Below are positions 39,301 through 60,895 of a stretch of DNA of 64,000 nt, piece after piece. The position numbers and the translations under genes are program-made. This DNA comes from Brugia malayi (Eukaryota; Nematoda; Chromadorea; Rhabditida; Onchocercidae). Below the pieces are notes generated by a model. It was not told the DNA's origin and searched no databases. It worked only from the letters and a program-made list of their open reading frames with translations. Numbering within the stretch: position 1 is the first letter of the stretch; the number at the start of each line of letters is the position of its first letter. The stretch covers positions 8,436,187-8,500,186 of the forward strand of contig NW_025062475.1 in the NCBI RefSeq assembly GCF_000002995.4, written 5' to 3'.

Positions 39301-42105
39301 ATAAAGTACTTCCTAGCTTATTGGCTTGATCTCCAAGATATATCTCCATTTTAGTTGAAGTACATCTTATAAAATAATTTATGCATCTAATTCGCACTCG
39401 GCATTAAGCCATGTTCTTTTCCAGGTTGATGCACAGCGAGCACTTCTGATAGCAACGGAACGGAGACGTGCTTTAATTTTTGTGCTTGATCGGTTAATTC
39501 AAAAACATGCAACCGGAGGCGTCCAACATTCTATTTCAGATGAACCAAAAGGAAATTTAACATTTTCGGATATTTCTGTGAAGCTAATGCGTGATTTTGT
39601 CAATGGACATATCAATTACCACGATGGTAAGGAGATGGCATTAAATTATGGCTAAAGTATGTCAGAACGAATATCCTACAATAGTCTCATTGACAGCAAA
39701 ATACGATGAAATAAAGTTTTAACTTATTTAGCTCACTTTCTCAAAAAAAGCTAAATTAATGGTGTTGCTTAAAAATGGTAAATAAGTTAATGAATTCGTT
39801 TCTGGAAAAAATTAACATAGGTTTTCAGCAAGTTTTTTAGATCAGCTGTTATTTTATTTCATCGTGCTGATACGATACGAAGAAACAGTCCATCATACAA
39901 CTTTAACTACTAGCGATGAAGGCATTTGTTCTGGAAGACTTGAATTTCCGCATTATATCCAGTTTCGATCACTTCCTCATGATTTCAGTTGTACATTGGA
40001 AATTTTTGCTCTCGTGAGTTGTTTTAGAAAAGCTATGCTTTTCGGAAACTCTCCTTATTGGGTATTTTCTTCTACGTAACATTTACTTTGTCTACTTCTA
40101 GGTTAATTATTTTATATTCATTATCAGCATAAAGCTTTTTTATATCAAAAAAAGAAAAAAAGGAATCTCGACGTCATACGAGTTCTGAGCTCATTTGCTA
40201 GTGTATCCTTCACTTCAAACTGAGTTAGTTCTCACATCAAGTGCTATTAGAGTTGTAACACAATACAGCAAATATGGCTTACTTTTTTTCTTACATTTTA
40301 AATTCCATTTTTATAATTTTTTAGAGAACGCGACGAGAATTGCTTCGTCATGAAACTAAATACCACATTAAAAGTGGCAATTCATTAAAGAAGTCTCAGA
40401 AATCGATGTTTTCACCAGGTGATTAATCGTAGCTTGCAAAGCCAAAAAAGTCTAGTCTCTAGTCTAATATGTCGAGAATGTTTGTGCAATATACTGATAA
40501 TAAAATTTGACTTTTTAAAATGTTTTTTTTTTTTTTTTTTTCAGTGTTATTAATGCAGTGACCTATACCTCCAGTTCCAGGACTAGTCTCACTCGGTGGA
40601 CCATCAGCAGTAATAGATCCATCATTCCAACGTGTTGGACATTTATTACTTAATATATGCAGTGTGAATAAAAATAGATTCCATCTCTCTGACACTCTTT
40701 ATCCACTTGATGGAGTCGTCGAAATGAAAGTTCGTTGTTACGCGGAAGATTGTGGCACCGTTGGTTATAAAGGTTTTTTGGTGAGTAGTTTTTTGACTTA
40801 GTTTTTTTTTTTTCTTAAACTTAATTTTTTGAGTTCAAAAATTTCAAATTATGATTAGGATATGATATTGAATAAACGTAGTTTGCGGAAGTGAACTGAA
40901 GGTTGCATTTCTTCCCTTTTATTTATAAATGATATATGTATGCCAAAGCGATATCAGGATTGAACATCTCGAAGATTTTTAATAATTTTGAAAAATATTT
41001 TTTGTCCTCTTCTTGGTTATTTCCCCTTCTCTCCGCATGTCCGCATTGTATTTGACTTGTTCCAACTTTTTTTATAGTTCATTTTTCTTAATTTCTGTTT
41101 TTGTAAATTCCAGTAATTCTCATCCCTATGATAATTTATATTTTTATGTAGTTTTTATAATTTACAGTATTATAATTTATTTGTTACAAAATTTTGTGCA
41201 AAATCAATTTTTAAAATTAATGGAATATTTTTTTTTTCTGCAGAGTTTGTATCAGCCAGTTGAAAACATTGCTTCATGGGCTCGATTCTGGTGTGTGCTT
41301 TGGGATGGGCAGTTACGATTTTGGCGATATCCCGAAGATGAAAGCACGAAAGTCAGGATTCTAATCTTAAGTATTATAATTTAACGCTCAGTTCACTGAT
41401 CATTTTGCAAAAAAAGAACTCTCCTGAATCCGCATTAACAAACTGTAGAATGAATCTTTAGTTTTTTCTTTTTTAATTGCTATTGGTAATTTCGGTTTAA
41501 AACTTTTTAAAGTAGATGATAAAGGCACTGATAATGAGCTCATTATAGATACCAGTAGTAAGTATTGACTTAAGAACATGCGCATGCAGCAAAATTAAAC
41601 CCATTCCTGTGGAACGTTGCCCATATCCGAACTCAATGCAAATCGATGTCTGGTTACCTAACAACTGTGCGCAAAAGCCGGACAGAATAAGGTTAACTTT
41701 CTTCATTCCATTATTTAGATTTTGTAATCTCAATGAAGCATATAATTTGAGTATTGAGTATTAAGATTAAACAGAATAAATAAGACTGAAAGATGTTTTT
41801 AAGCAGGCATTTGAGCAGATAAAATTCCTGCAATTAAAAAAAGTCTGCATTCAACTGTTTCAGAAGTAGCGAAGGTGATCATTGCTGTGAAAATTTATGT
41901 TTATCGATCTAGCAAGCATTTTCGGGTGAAAATCGAGTGTTGATTAAAAAGAGGAAGTAGGCGAATTGCTTCACTTATATTTCTCACATATTCTTTTTTT
42001 TTCAGGATTCTAATGGCAGCGGATCGAAAAGATGAAATGCATTCGTGGCTTAATGCAATGAATATCTCACTTCGAAATTTAACACTTTGGTCATGCCCAT
42101 CGTAA
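33328..42105 (+). CDS. ani-1: Anillin, cytokinesis scaffold with anillin-homology and PH domains
   Basis: About 25 exons: 33328-33354, 33698-33770, 33908-34071, 34241-34417, 34636-34929, 35287-35418, 35533-35568, 35710-35761, 35980-36100, 36350-36470, 36522-36593, 36837-36966, 37078-37136, 37394-37540, 37785-37890, about 38007-38093, 38261-38311, 38719-38923, 39425-39626, 39829-40013, 40325-40418, 40575-40780, 41244-41351, 41549-41691 and 42006-42105, roughly 1,030 residues. Anillin links actomyosin, septins, RhoA and membrane in the contractile ring. Visible: an N-terminal coiled coil, a long Ser/Thr-rich region, a basic KKRKRK (possible NLS), the anillin-homology region ([52 protein letters not shown]) and a C-terminal PH domain ([45 protein letters not shown]). 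The 37785-38093 junction is uncertain. A GTAAGA donor at the stop could add an alternative end at 42396-42420. Which of the three worm anillins it equals is not certain; its length and N-terminus favour ani-1. Confidence 0.88.
33595..33623. repeat. 12-bp inverted repeat in anillin intron 1
   Basis: TATGAAAAGAGG (33595-33606) and CCTCTTTTCATA (33612-33623) are perfectly complementary with a 5-base loop. Confidence 0.7.
34565..34587. repeat. 10-bp inverted repeat just upstream of anillin exon 5
   Basis: TATGACCATC (34565-34574) and GATGGTCATA (34578-34587) are perfectly complementary with a 3-base loop, about 50 bases before the exon 5 acceptor, after a short TA repeat. Confidence 0.65.
39118..39138. 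repeat. T21 homopolymer
   Basis: Uninterrupted T run in an anillin intron, on the coding strand. Confidence 0.95.
40523..40543. repeat. T21 homopolymer
   Basis: T run immediately followed by CAG, in the intron before anillin exon 22. It looks like an extended polypyrimidine tract, but an acceptor here reads straight into a TGA; the phase-correct acceptor is TACCTCCAG about 30 bases further on. Confidence 0.9.
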
Positions 42106-43025
42106 GAGGTGTCCTTTCATCGTTTCTAAGTAACTATTTAAGGGCTTTTTACATCATATGGTTTACTAAATTTATATTACTGCTAGAAGCAGATTCCACA
42201 TAATCACTCCCTCCAGTTTGCTATTCGTACTTATTAATTATACTGTTCCGTGAAATGCTCAGAAATTTTGGCATATATATAAAGTCAACGTTTTTAAAAT
42301 ATGTCCAATGTGTATGAAATATATATTCCAATTGGCTTTATCTCATCTTGCATTCTCTCTCTCTCTTTGTTTCTTTTCTTTGAAATGTAATTCAGGAATT
42401 GCAAAGACAGAGATGGTTAATTGTCCATGAAAATCACCTGATATAGGTTCACTGCTGCAATCTCCAGAAATTGAATGACGGAACTCATAATCACAGGACC
42501 CCTTAAGTTGTTGATTCCTCTATGATCCCTTTTTAGAGCTGTTCACAAGAACTAGAAGAGCTATTAGTCTTAGGCAGTTTCTTCAACTTATCATTGTACC
42601 ATCAAATACCCTGACTTATGATTAGAATTGTATTACCTAATTTCATTTACATGTAAAGTGGTCATATAAGATCTCTAGAGGATTGAAATAAAGGCTTAAA
42701 ACTTTTTTTCTTTTTAACTAATAAAAAGAACGATCAAATCTTCAATGATGAATCTAGATCTAGAATGTGAACCCACTTCATATGAAAACGAAACATGCGT
42801 ATAGCGTCTTCATAGCATCACTAACATCATGATAACTGTAAGTCTGCACATCCTGATATGCACGAGAAACTTCTACTCTGTAGTTCAGCTAAGCAGCGTG
42901 GAAAAATTTCCAGTAATTTCTCATGCATTGCCAGTGAATATGCGAATGTAGACATGTCGGCACTTGACAAAACGCTTTATTTCAAGATCAATTCATAATT
43001 TGTACATGAGGCTCATTAACGACTT
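42106..43025. other. Convergent intergenic region between anillin and cullin-2
   Basis: About 0.9 kb holding both 3' ends, a (CT)n tract at about 42354-42366, and a possible alternative last anillin exon at 42396-42420. No other gene is seen. Confidence 0.5.
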
Positions 43026-52891
<9,866 letters not shown>

Positions 52892-53992
52892 AACTGAAAT
52901 TAGCAACATTTAAATTCACTACAACACCATATGTAAGCCATTGACTGCACAATTGATGCAACACAATAGATAATAATGTCGTGTAACTACTCCATTCCTA
53001 ATATTTGCATAAAACTTCAAACCCAAAAAACAAAATATAAAGTAATTAATGGTGTATAGTCAACTGAAGCTCTAATGCTTCACAATATTCTTGTCACTTG
53101 GAATACAGTATTTTGTACTATCAGTAGAAATCATCACAGAAAGGAGAGAAAGATCGATGAGGAGTAGAGTTACTAACCATAATCTAGCATTTCAGTACGT
53201 CATCAAATATGGCAACTAGATCCACCGCGATGAAACAAAGCTTTGTTTATAGAGAACACTTTTGCACGACCATTTAAAGCGATAAAAAAGTAACAGTGAT
53301 CTTTGACCAGTCCAAGAGTACGAAATTCAAGTTCTAGTGGAATGAATGGAGGCCAAGAATACAAACATGATTAATAAAAGAGATAGGGTAGTTCATGCAA
53401 GACTTCTTCATTGTCTTCGATGACTTGAAGTCTGTCACCGATATATCACCATCATCAAAAGTTATGCTGTCCCCACTACACCTCTTGCCCTGCACCTCTC
53501 AACATTAAAACCCAACACATCCGAAGTACGGCTCAGGAAAGGACTGGCACAAATGAGTAGCATACAATTCCGATGCAACCAGACTTGGACAAAATTGGAC
53601 TGAATCTTCGAGTCTTCTTAAAGCAGTTACCGTGAGCCGTTTCGCAAACGAATAAGAGCGCATTTAGTCAGGTTTTTCCGATGCATAAAGAATATCAATT
53701 TTATTATTAAGCATTCTGACTGTTGGCAGAACAGAATTCAATTTTCATCGTAAATTCCTCTAAAACTGACGTCAATTTTTTTTTTAAAGGCACTCACATT
53801 TTCCGGTTAAAAAAATCCTGAATAAACATTGTAATGTAATTTTTATTCAAACGTATAACGTAATTTTTAACTGAAAAAAAAATCAGAATGTTAACATGAA
53901 GAAAAAATTACAAAAACTTCTGTGGAAGCAACCCACAGTGTTCGGCAAATGAGAATCAAACAAAATTGCTATCCAAATCATAATAGGACGTC
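52892..53992. other. Upstream region of cullin-2
   Basis: About 1.1 kb with no exon chain. It must hold the cullin-2 promoter and, to its right, the start of the unidentified plus-strand gene at 53993. The block at 53200-53680 is somewhat less AT-rich. Confidence 0.4.
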
Positions 53993-56624
53993 ATGAAACA
54001 AGACACTTCAACTATTCTTTTAAAAGTTTTAAAAGTAAAGTTAAAAAATAGATGCATGCACGATGAATACATAAATAAGTATAAACTGAAACTGACTAGT
54101 TCTGATGAAAATGAATGTGACGAAGTGTTAAAATCAAACCTGACCTGTCCAGATGAAAGTTGCGTTAGCAAAAAAGCTATAAGAAAAGTACTAAGATAAT
54201 TTAAAGTACCTTAAGAAACTGCTTTTAATGAGAAATATTTAAGATTACAATTTGCCGCGAAATGTTTAGTTGTTACACATCGGATGACATCGTTGCATCG
54301 AATGATCCAAACCGAATATCACACACTGAACAACCTAATTTTAACTGGTTGCTTTAAATCTGTAATTTTCTTGCGAAGGATAATATCTTACAGCAAGCTT
54401 TTCTTGTACATAAACTCTCAAAACAGGGCATATTAAATCAGAGAGGTGTAATATTTTCTGACATCACTAATTTTACTTCAAGTTTTTCGCCTTCTGATGT
54501 ATTTCGCTCCTTTGTGTGCAAACTAGGATTGAAAAGAACAGAATTTTTCTCCACAGGAAAAAACGTCAGAGTTACCCTGCAAATCGAATTTATGAATACT
54601 GAGAAATAACGTTTAAAAAAAGACCCTTTGTTAATCGACGACAAAAATAGAGAGTCCTAGCAACACAAGTAATATACTACATTGAACACTCAATACATTA
54701 TATTTATTCGTATTACTAGGGCTCCTAATTTCTTTGGAATATAGTGTGACTGTTTGTCAAACACTACATTTCAGAAAACTAGATATCTGATAATGTTTAA
54801 GTATTTTGATCTGTCTTTGGTGAGCAGTTATTCTGTCTTCATATCTAGCAAATCACAAACCTTAACACATGATAATGTTGTTTTCGATAACAACCTATCC
54901 ATGAATCCCAATACTTCTTTCTCTTTGATAGCTTCTGATGACAAGTTAACATTAAGTTGTTCTCGAACAACAGGATGTTGATTAGTTCCATAGAAGTGAA
55001 CTTCAGTAATTGCTAACTGTTGGCTAAGTCTAAAAAAGAAACCAACAGCAATGTTTTCGCCGGAACCAAATTTAAAACAAAACAAGTTGCTTAAATAATG
55101 GAAATTTGGATATGTTGCAGTGTTGAAAATAACAACTGCAAAGTTTTGTGATTGAAAAAGACAAGTTTACCTAGCAGAAACTTTCACTTCCTGCACATGA
55201 ATCTCATTCAGAATGAAATCGAGGATGTGCTTCACCTGCACACTGTGCCAGTCCTCTGTCATATGTCTGGTAATTCGCACAGTGAGCCAAGTACTTAAGC
55301 TGAAATTTTGTTCATATTTTTTTTTGCGATAAAAAACGAATGGTTATGGTTCTGCTTTTTGATCTGGATCTCATTATTATCTAATCCCTAATTTTCTAAG
55401 ACAGTTTGCAGGTTTTTCTGAAAGACGGAAAAGAGATGCAATTCTTTTTAAAAACTTGCGAGAAATCAAGTCCATTCATAACAGAAAACAATATAGAAAT
55501 AATCTGTACATTCAAAAGTTTTTAAATAACGGTACAATAAAAATATAGCTACAAAAAGTAAACGTATTCACGAACCAAAGACAAAATTTGAACCATTGAT
55601 ATGCCACAGTTAGGGGAAATGTCATATAGTGAGCTAACTGAATAACACGAAATGAACGAATGTAATCCAAAAACCAGTTCTTTTTCATTGTTTCCATTAA
55701 TGCTGAAATCTCCTCATAACTCCTACAGAAATGGAAACCATTTTTTAAAGAAATAATTTGTTTTGATTCCCTCCACCTTCCGAGTTATAATTTGAAAAAT
55801 AGATGTTTTTTTTTTTTTTTAATACTAACTCAATAAAAAAAATGTAAATGAACTGCTACCGCTCTGAATCGAGTGCGGTAACTGAGTAGTCTTCGTTGCA
55901 AGAATAGCATCAATATATCCAGCTATTTCTTCATTCTGATAACTGAAATAAGTAAAAAAAAATGCAAGCAAAAGAACTTTTTGCCAATTTGATATCCCGA
56001 AAAAAAAAATCTCTTTTAAAGGAAGTTTTGTGCAAAATAATAAACACAGGTTGTAATGCAAATAATGCCCCCTCGCGATGTAGGCTAGATTAATCTCAAG
56101 TTTCATGACTGTATAGATAACAAAATGATTTTCTGATCAGAAATTTGTAATAAACTAGTTGTATTCCAAACAAGTGACGAAGCCCGCAATTCGGAAAGTA
56201 ATTTTGAATATGAGCTTTGACACATAAATCAACCTTTTCTTGAAAATTGCAGAGTTTGATGGCACCGCGGCATCAACTGCTTCACTTATTTGGTTGAAGT
56301 TGGTTAATAAATCAATGTCGACCGAAATACAAATTGCATTTGATGTGAATCCTGAAAATACGGATAAATTTCTACATGCCTTCCAAAAATCCGGAAGAAT
56401 CCAAAATCCAGTAAATCAAGCAAATAAGTCTCACAAAATTGATACAGAAAAACCAAAAATAATGAAAGTATGCCGCAATTTGTTTTATACCATTTTTTCA
56501 GTTTGAAAACATAAGGGTTTTCCAGGATACGTTGATAAATTTCGAAACGCACAAACTAAATAAACACGTTAAGCTCAGCACAGTTTCAGCTACGCTATTA
56601 CAAAACATCATTTTTCTTTTCTAA
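53993..56624 (+). CDS. Unidentified gene interleaved with the lipase gene on the opposite strand
   Basis: Seven pieces join in phase with GT/AG signals: 53993-54187, 54379-54564, 54775-54819, 55412-55517, 56159-56197, 56253-56467 and 56526-56624 (TAA), giving 294 residues. The 39-base piece at 56159 enters and leaves in the phases its neighbours need, which is strong support. Reading: a Lys-rich start (ILLKVLKVKLKNRCMHDEY), [95 protein letters not shown] and a final helix-like tail. No signal peptide or membrane span is evident. I do not recognise a family. The pieces fall in the 3' flank and last introns of the lipase gene; the stop codon touches a lipase splice donor. The 45-base piece is optional because it preserves phase. 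An open segment at about 54268-54352 (reading SDDIVASNDPNRIS) lies in the first intron. Confidence 0.5.
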
Positions 56625-58182
56625 CTTACCATTATTAACAAGAAATTTCAAGGCATCATTGAAACCACTTCGACACATGGATGCGCATTCTTCAGCAGAT
56701 GGAGGGAAAAGACATAAAGCAGCACGATATAAATTATTTGCTGTCAATCGAATAGAAGTTCCAGCAAAATTCCATTCAAATAAGCTGCAGTTAAAAAGAT
56801 TTCATGATTTTAAAATTTAAAACAATCAGCGCTAAAATTCAGCATTTCCAATATTCACAATCTATTCTAAGCTATGGTTATGCTCAGCTTAATTCCTAGA
56901 GGTTGCATAAGAAATAATGGAAGCCAATTAGAGTGTAACATGTCTTGCTCAATTTAGTACGAATATTTTAACCTTGCACTTTCTTCGTCTGTTGGACAAA
57001 TGTCAGATTCACCCGAAAATGGCGAAACTGTGATGGTATCAGTGTCAGTAACCGGCTGGTTATCACTAGCACCACCATCGATGTAAATTTCATCTCGGAA
57101 TGTTGGATAAACAAAGCCACCGTATACAGGAATAAAACAGCTACAACAAATTGCCTGCAATGAACAACATCTAAAGACTGCCATTCTCAGATATTTCGCA
57201 ATTTAGTATTGATAAAGAAATGCAGATATAAAGATAATACCATTTTAAAAGTATCATGTATAAAAGTTATATCTATCTAAATTACCATCCCTATTTTTCA
57301 TATTCCACACCAAAAAACTTTTAATACTCTTAACTACTACAATAAATTTTTCTCCATTCCTTGACTAAAAGTTGTAAAAGTTTTTTATTGTTTATTCACA
57401 TTCACTAATTAATCAACCAAACATGGTCACATGTATATTTACTGATAAAGCAAACATATAAAACAACTTCAAAAAGTGACGACTCAACCCACTATCACTG
57501 CATATCGCCAATAAAGTAAAATGAAATAAAGAGAAAAAAATACATCGATGAGTTCATCTTTGGTGCAAAATTCATCCAATATCACATTTTCCATGTCACG
57601 GAATCGAGTTACCGAAATCCTCAACCGACCAGTACAAAGTTCATGAGCATTAGCTGGTAAGATAGCATTTAGTTTCGTCCGCACCATTTTCATCAAGTCA
57701 AAATCTCGATTTAGAACACCAAATGTATATGATCTTATCTGAAGATAATGAAATATAACAACTACACATAGAGCACATAAAGGAAACAGTGCCAATTAAA
57801 TATACATGTTTTGAAAAGATATTATTTCTCGCCTGAATATCTTAATCATTTCAGTAAAAAAAAAAAAAAAAAAAGAAAAAGAAATTATTTTCTGAGTTGT
57901 TTCAATGACTTCTGTTACTTCAAAGCTTACTTCAGAAACGACGCTGAGAAAGAATCTCGCAGCATGAGAAATGCACACATTACAGATAACACCTGCAGCG
58001 ATGATAGATCCGGCAGAGGCACCAGAAATTCGATTTTGAAGCAGCTGTGGAGCATATTCTTTAATAGCTGCACATACACCAGCATGATATATGGAAAGAA
58101 AACCGCATCCGGAAAGTGACAATGATGCCTTGTAAATGCGCTCCCGATTGGCATTCACAATCCGTACACCGGATGCAGACAT
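54828..58182 (-). CDS. atgl-1: Adipose triglyceride lipase (ATGL/PNPLA2-type patatin)
   Basis: Eight exons: 58182-57931, 57738-57544, 57154-56973, 56784 to about 56640, 55935-55860, 55702-55576, 55299-55171 and 55029-54828, about 435 residues. ATGL hydrolyses the first acyl chain of triacylglycerol on lipid droplets. The patatin fold is complete: oxyanion loop [13 protein letters not shown], nucleophile elbow GASAG (Ser56) and catalytic Asp175 in [10 protein letters not shown], followed by [14 protein letters not shown], which is near-identical to human ATGL. The middle piece ([19 protein letters not shown]) matches the hydrophobic lipid-droplet region; the tail ([17 protein letters not shown], then [14 protein letters not shown]) is less conserved. 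The exon 4 to 5 junction is ambiguous: GTTAAT at 56639 to TTATCAG, or GTAAGT at 56629 to AATGAAG. The start is the only ATG upstream of the oxyanion loop in frame. Confidence 0.88.
57856..57874. repeat. A19 homopolymer
   Basis: Run in intron 1 of the lipase gene; T on the coding strand. Confidence 0.95.
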
Positions 58183-58312
58183 TTAAGCCTGCTACAAAGA
58201 TCTCACTTTAGACTATATATTAATAGCTTAAAAACCTTAAAACCGAATACGACTGAGACGAATGAACTAAAACAACTTATTCTGGAGAAATACAAGTACC
58301 AGTACTTTTATT

Positions 58313-58836
58313 TCCTCAGTTTCCTCCAACATCCTCTCACCACTAGTCAGAAACAAAAACAACAGCTAACTGACAAAATCAACTCAAGGATGACTAACAA
58401 ACTGAAATCAGTCAGAAAGACGGCCTCAACACTCCCAGCTGTTAAATCGCAACTGATTGGAAAGGTGAATAGAATGAAAACTTTCGAATCGAAGATTTCA
58501 TTTCCGCGTATCAGAGATGTTTATTTATTTGAAGAATTAGATAGGAAAGTCGGCTGTACTAAATACAATATTAGCTAAGGAGAAAAAGGAATTTTATAGC
58601 ACCTCATCAAATACTTCACCTACTGTTTCTGGAATTACCTTCATTTGGTACTTCAGCTGGTATTCCGAGAGTTCCCGTACAAAAATTGAAGGTGCCAAAT
58701 AAACGGGCTGAAATGCTTATAAATTCGTAGTAAATCCAGTGATGTATCAATCAATAAAGTTGTTATTGATGAGTTGTATGATGGAATGAACTGTCGAGAT
58801 TTTTCTCTTCAGTCAGTGTTTGGAGGTGTGAGGATA
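58313..58836 (+). pseudogene. Decayed coding sequence, frameshifted, family unknown
   Basis: A natural-looking plus-strand reading frame runs from about 58330 (KQKQQLTDKINSRMTNKLKS, TLPAVKSQLIGKVNRMKTFE, FPRIRDVYLFEELDRK) to 58578. It continues in other frames as ILAKEKKEFYSTSSNTSPTV (about 58573-58640), LPSFGTSAGIPRVPVQKLKV (about 58643-58710) and VSINKVVIDELYDGMNCRDF (about 58745-58835, then TGA). At least three frame changes occur in about 500 bases and there are no clear introns between the parts, as in a processed or degenerating gene copy. It lies 150 bases upstream of, and divergent from, the lipase gene. Very short introns at two of the breaks are a less likely reading. Confidence 0.4.
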
Positions 58837-60895
58837 TGACCAAATGATCAACAAAGAGTGTGGCAAAGTGAATTTTAGAAAGCTGTACTGTATAATCTAA
58901 GCCATAGTATGATAAAATGTGACGAGAATAGTGGGCATAAAAATTGTTTAATTCAAAGTTTACTTATCAAGCTAAACAAGCATTTATGTTTAATCGCTTA
59001 GATTATAAATACGGTTTTAGTTATTTTTGCAATTTAACAGAATCATTTTATCTAAACAATTTTCATTTTGCAAGTTGAAAATAGAACAATTAACTCATAG
59101 TGAGTAAGGGATTGAGAGTAGAAATACTAACTCTTGTCCACAGGATGAGATATTAGACAATCAACGGTTTTGCTGGGTGAGAGATGCATAAAATTTGAAC
59201 AGTTAGCATTGGAATGATGGTTGCTGATGAGATAAGTAAAAAATTCTAGTGAACCTCAGTTAATGAAATCAGAATTATAAATTAAATTTTTGAAGTCAGT
59301 ATTTTCCGGTAACATTTTCGTTTAAATGTAGCAAATATGTGATAGTATGAGCATTAACTCTTTGAACAGTAACAATTATAGGTAGTGATGCACAACGACC
59401 GAATCAAAAAAAAATGTTTTAATAGAAAAATTAACATTTTACAATGAAAGTCATTAATGCATTGCTTAATGAGCGAAATTTTTAGCTACTTGAGGTTATT
59501 CCTCCTGAAGCACAGGAATAGACGTTTGAAGATAATTGAGAGATACTGAACCCGGGAAGATTCAGGTGAGATTGTATATACCTTTTCATGCTACTCAAAG
59601 ATGCTTGCCTAATAAGCCATAACATTGATTATTTTTAAGAAGGATAAATATTAACATCCTGTCAGATTATGTTTATATTCGTTGAGTTCTGAAGAAATGG
59701 CAAATGTTGAACAACTGGAACACTCAGACCACTTGACCATTTCTTCTGCTTGACCTTAAAGGAAAGTTGATTTCAAATTTTCTTAAAAAACTGTATAATT
59801 TGAAAGAAATGCACTAACAATGGAATTATATGTAAGATTTGAGCAATGAAGGAATCAACTTTGCTAATGTCAAGCAGAAATTATTTCTTCAATCAGAAAC
59901 CATCGTTTCTTAAAAAGAACGGATCACAAATGTTATGTGTATCGTAACACTATAGTTAATGCGTCCTTTACTGCCTTTACTGATACATTCTCTACCACAT
60001 ATTTCTGACTTGGGAAGGATGCTTTTCTTTTGATTTGAAATGGAAGCGATACTTTTAACAATGAGTCAGTTTTTGCAAAAAACTTTTCCTGCTATTGAGT
60101 CTTTTCTGTTTTCCACAAAATGTTTCAATTAATATCAAAATGCATCTTGATTTTGGTGCATACTTAGTAACAAGCTCTTCCGATCACAGTTTTTCTGTAG
60201 AACACGATGATGAGGCATCATTTGCAATGTAATATCTTGATATAACTTTTACTCTTTAGAAATTTGTTTATGATAATATCAAAAGTATGTTGCCATTACT
60301 TACATAACTCTACTTTCTTTAATATTAAGCTTAATTTCTTAAATTTGATTTTATAGAGAACACTAATTTAGATTTAATAGGATATCATTTGAACTTTATA
60401 AGCTAGCAAAGTTTTACGTATATATAATATATACATAGGAACCTTCAAATCATTATTCTGTTGTCAAAGTCAGATGACCCAAATCATTAGAAGCCTAGTT
60501 AGAATATCAGGATGCTTGAACCATTCCAAAATTTGGGGTAGCTAGTCTTCTATCTCCGAAGAAATTTCACAATATTGGTCCTTTAATGTAACTTTTTAAT
60601 ATATGTTGTAGTTAAGCTATCAACTGAATCAGTATGTACAATTAAACAGTACTAATATAGTGAACTTCTTGGATATCTAAATCAGCAGACAATTCTAGTG
60701 ATCTCGAAAGGAAATAATAGTGTGTGCGGTTATTTAATGGAAATTAAAATTAAGTAGATGGAAAAGCTAAACAAAATTAGTAAAATCATAAAATGAGTCT
60801 GTTTTTTGCCTTCCTCATAGCTAGAGTACGCTGTGATCATTTTGTGTCAAGTCATTTTGTAATGATGATATATTTTGTGTTATTTCAGGGTAAGA
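58837..60895. other. Intergenic region upstream of the last gene
   Basis: About 2 kb, very AT-rich, without a supported exon. A TTATTTCAG at 60880-60888 immediately precedes the next gene and is a likely spliced-leader acceptor. Confidence 0.5.

Noticed and set aside
41013..41384. 123-codon plus-strand frame
   Set aside because: It is the true anillin PH exon (41244-41351) extended by chance into the preceding T-rich intron.
54754..54981. 75-codon plus-strand frame
   Set aside because: The part beyond 54828 is the reverse complement of the last lipase exon; only 54775-54819 was kept as a possible exon of the interleaved gene.
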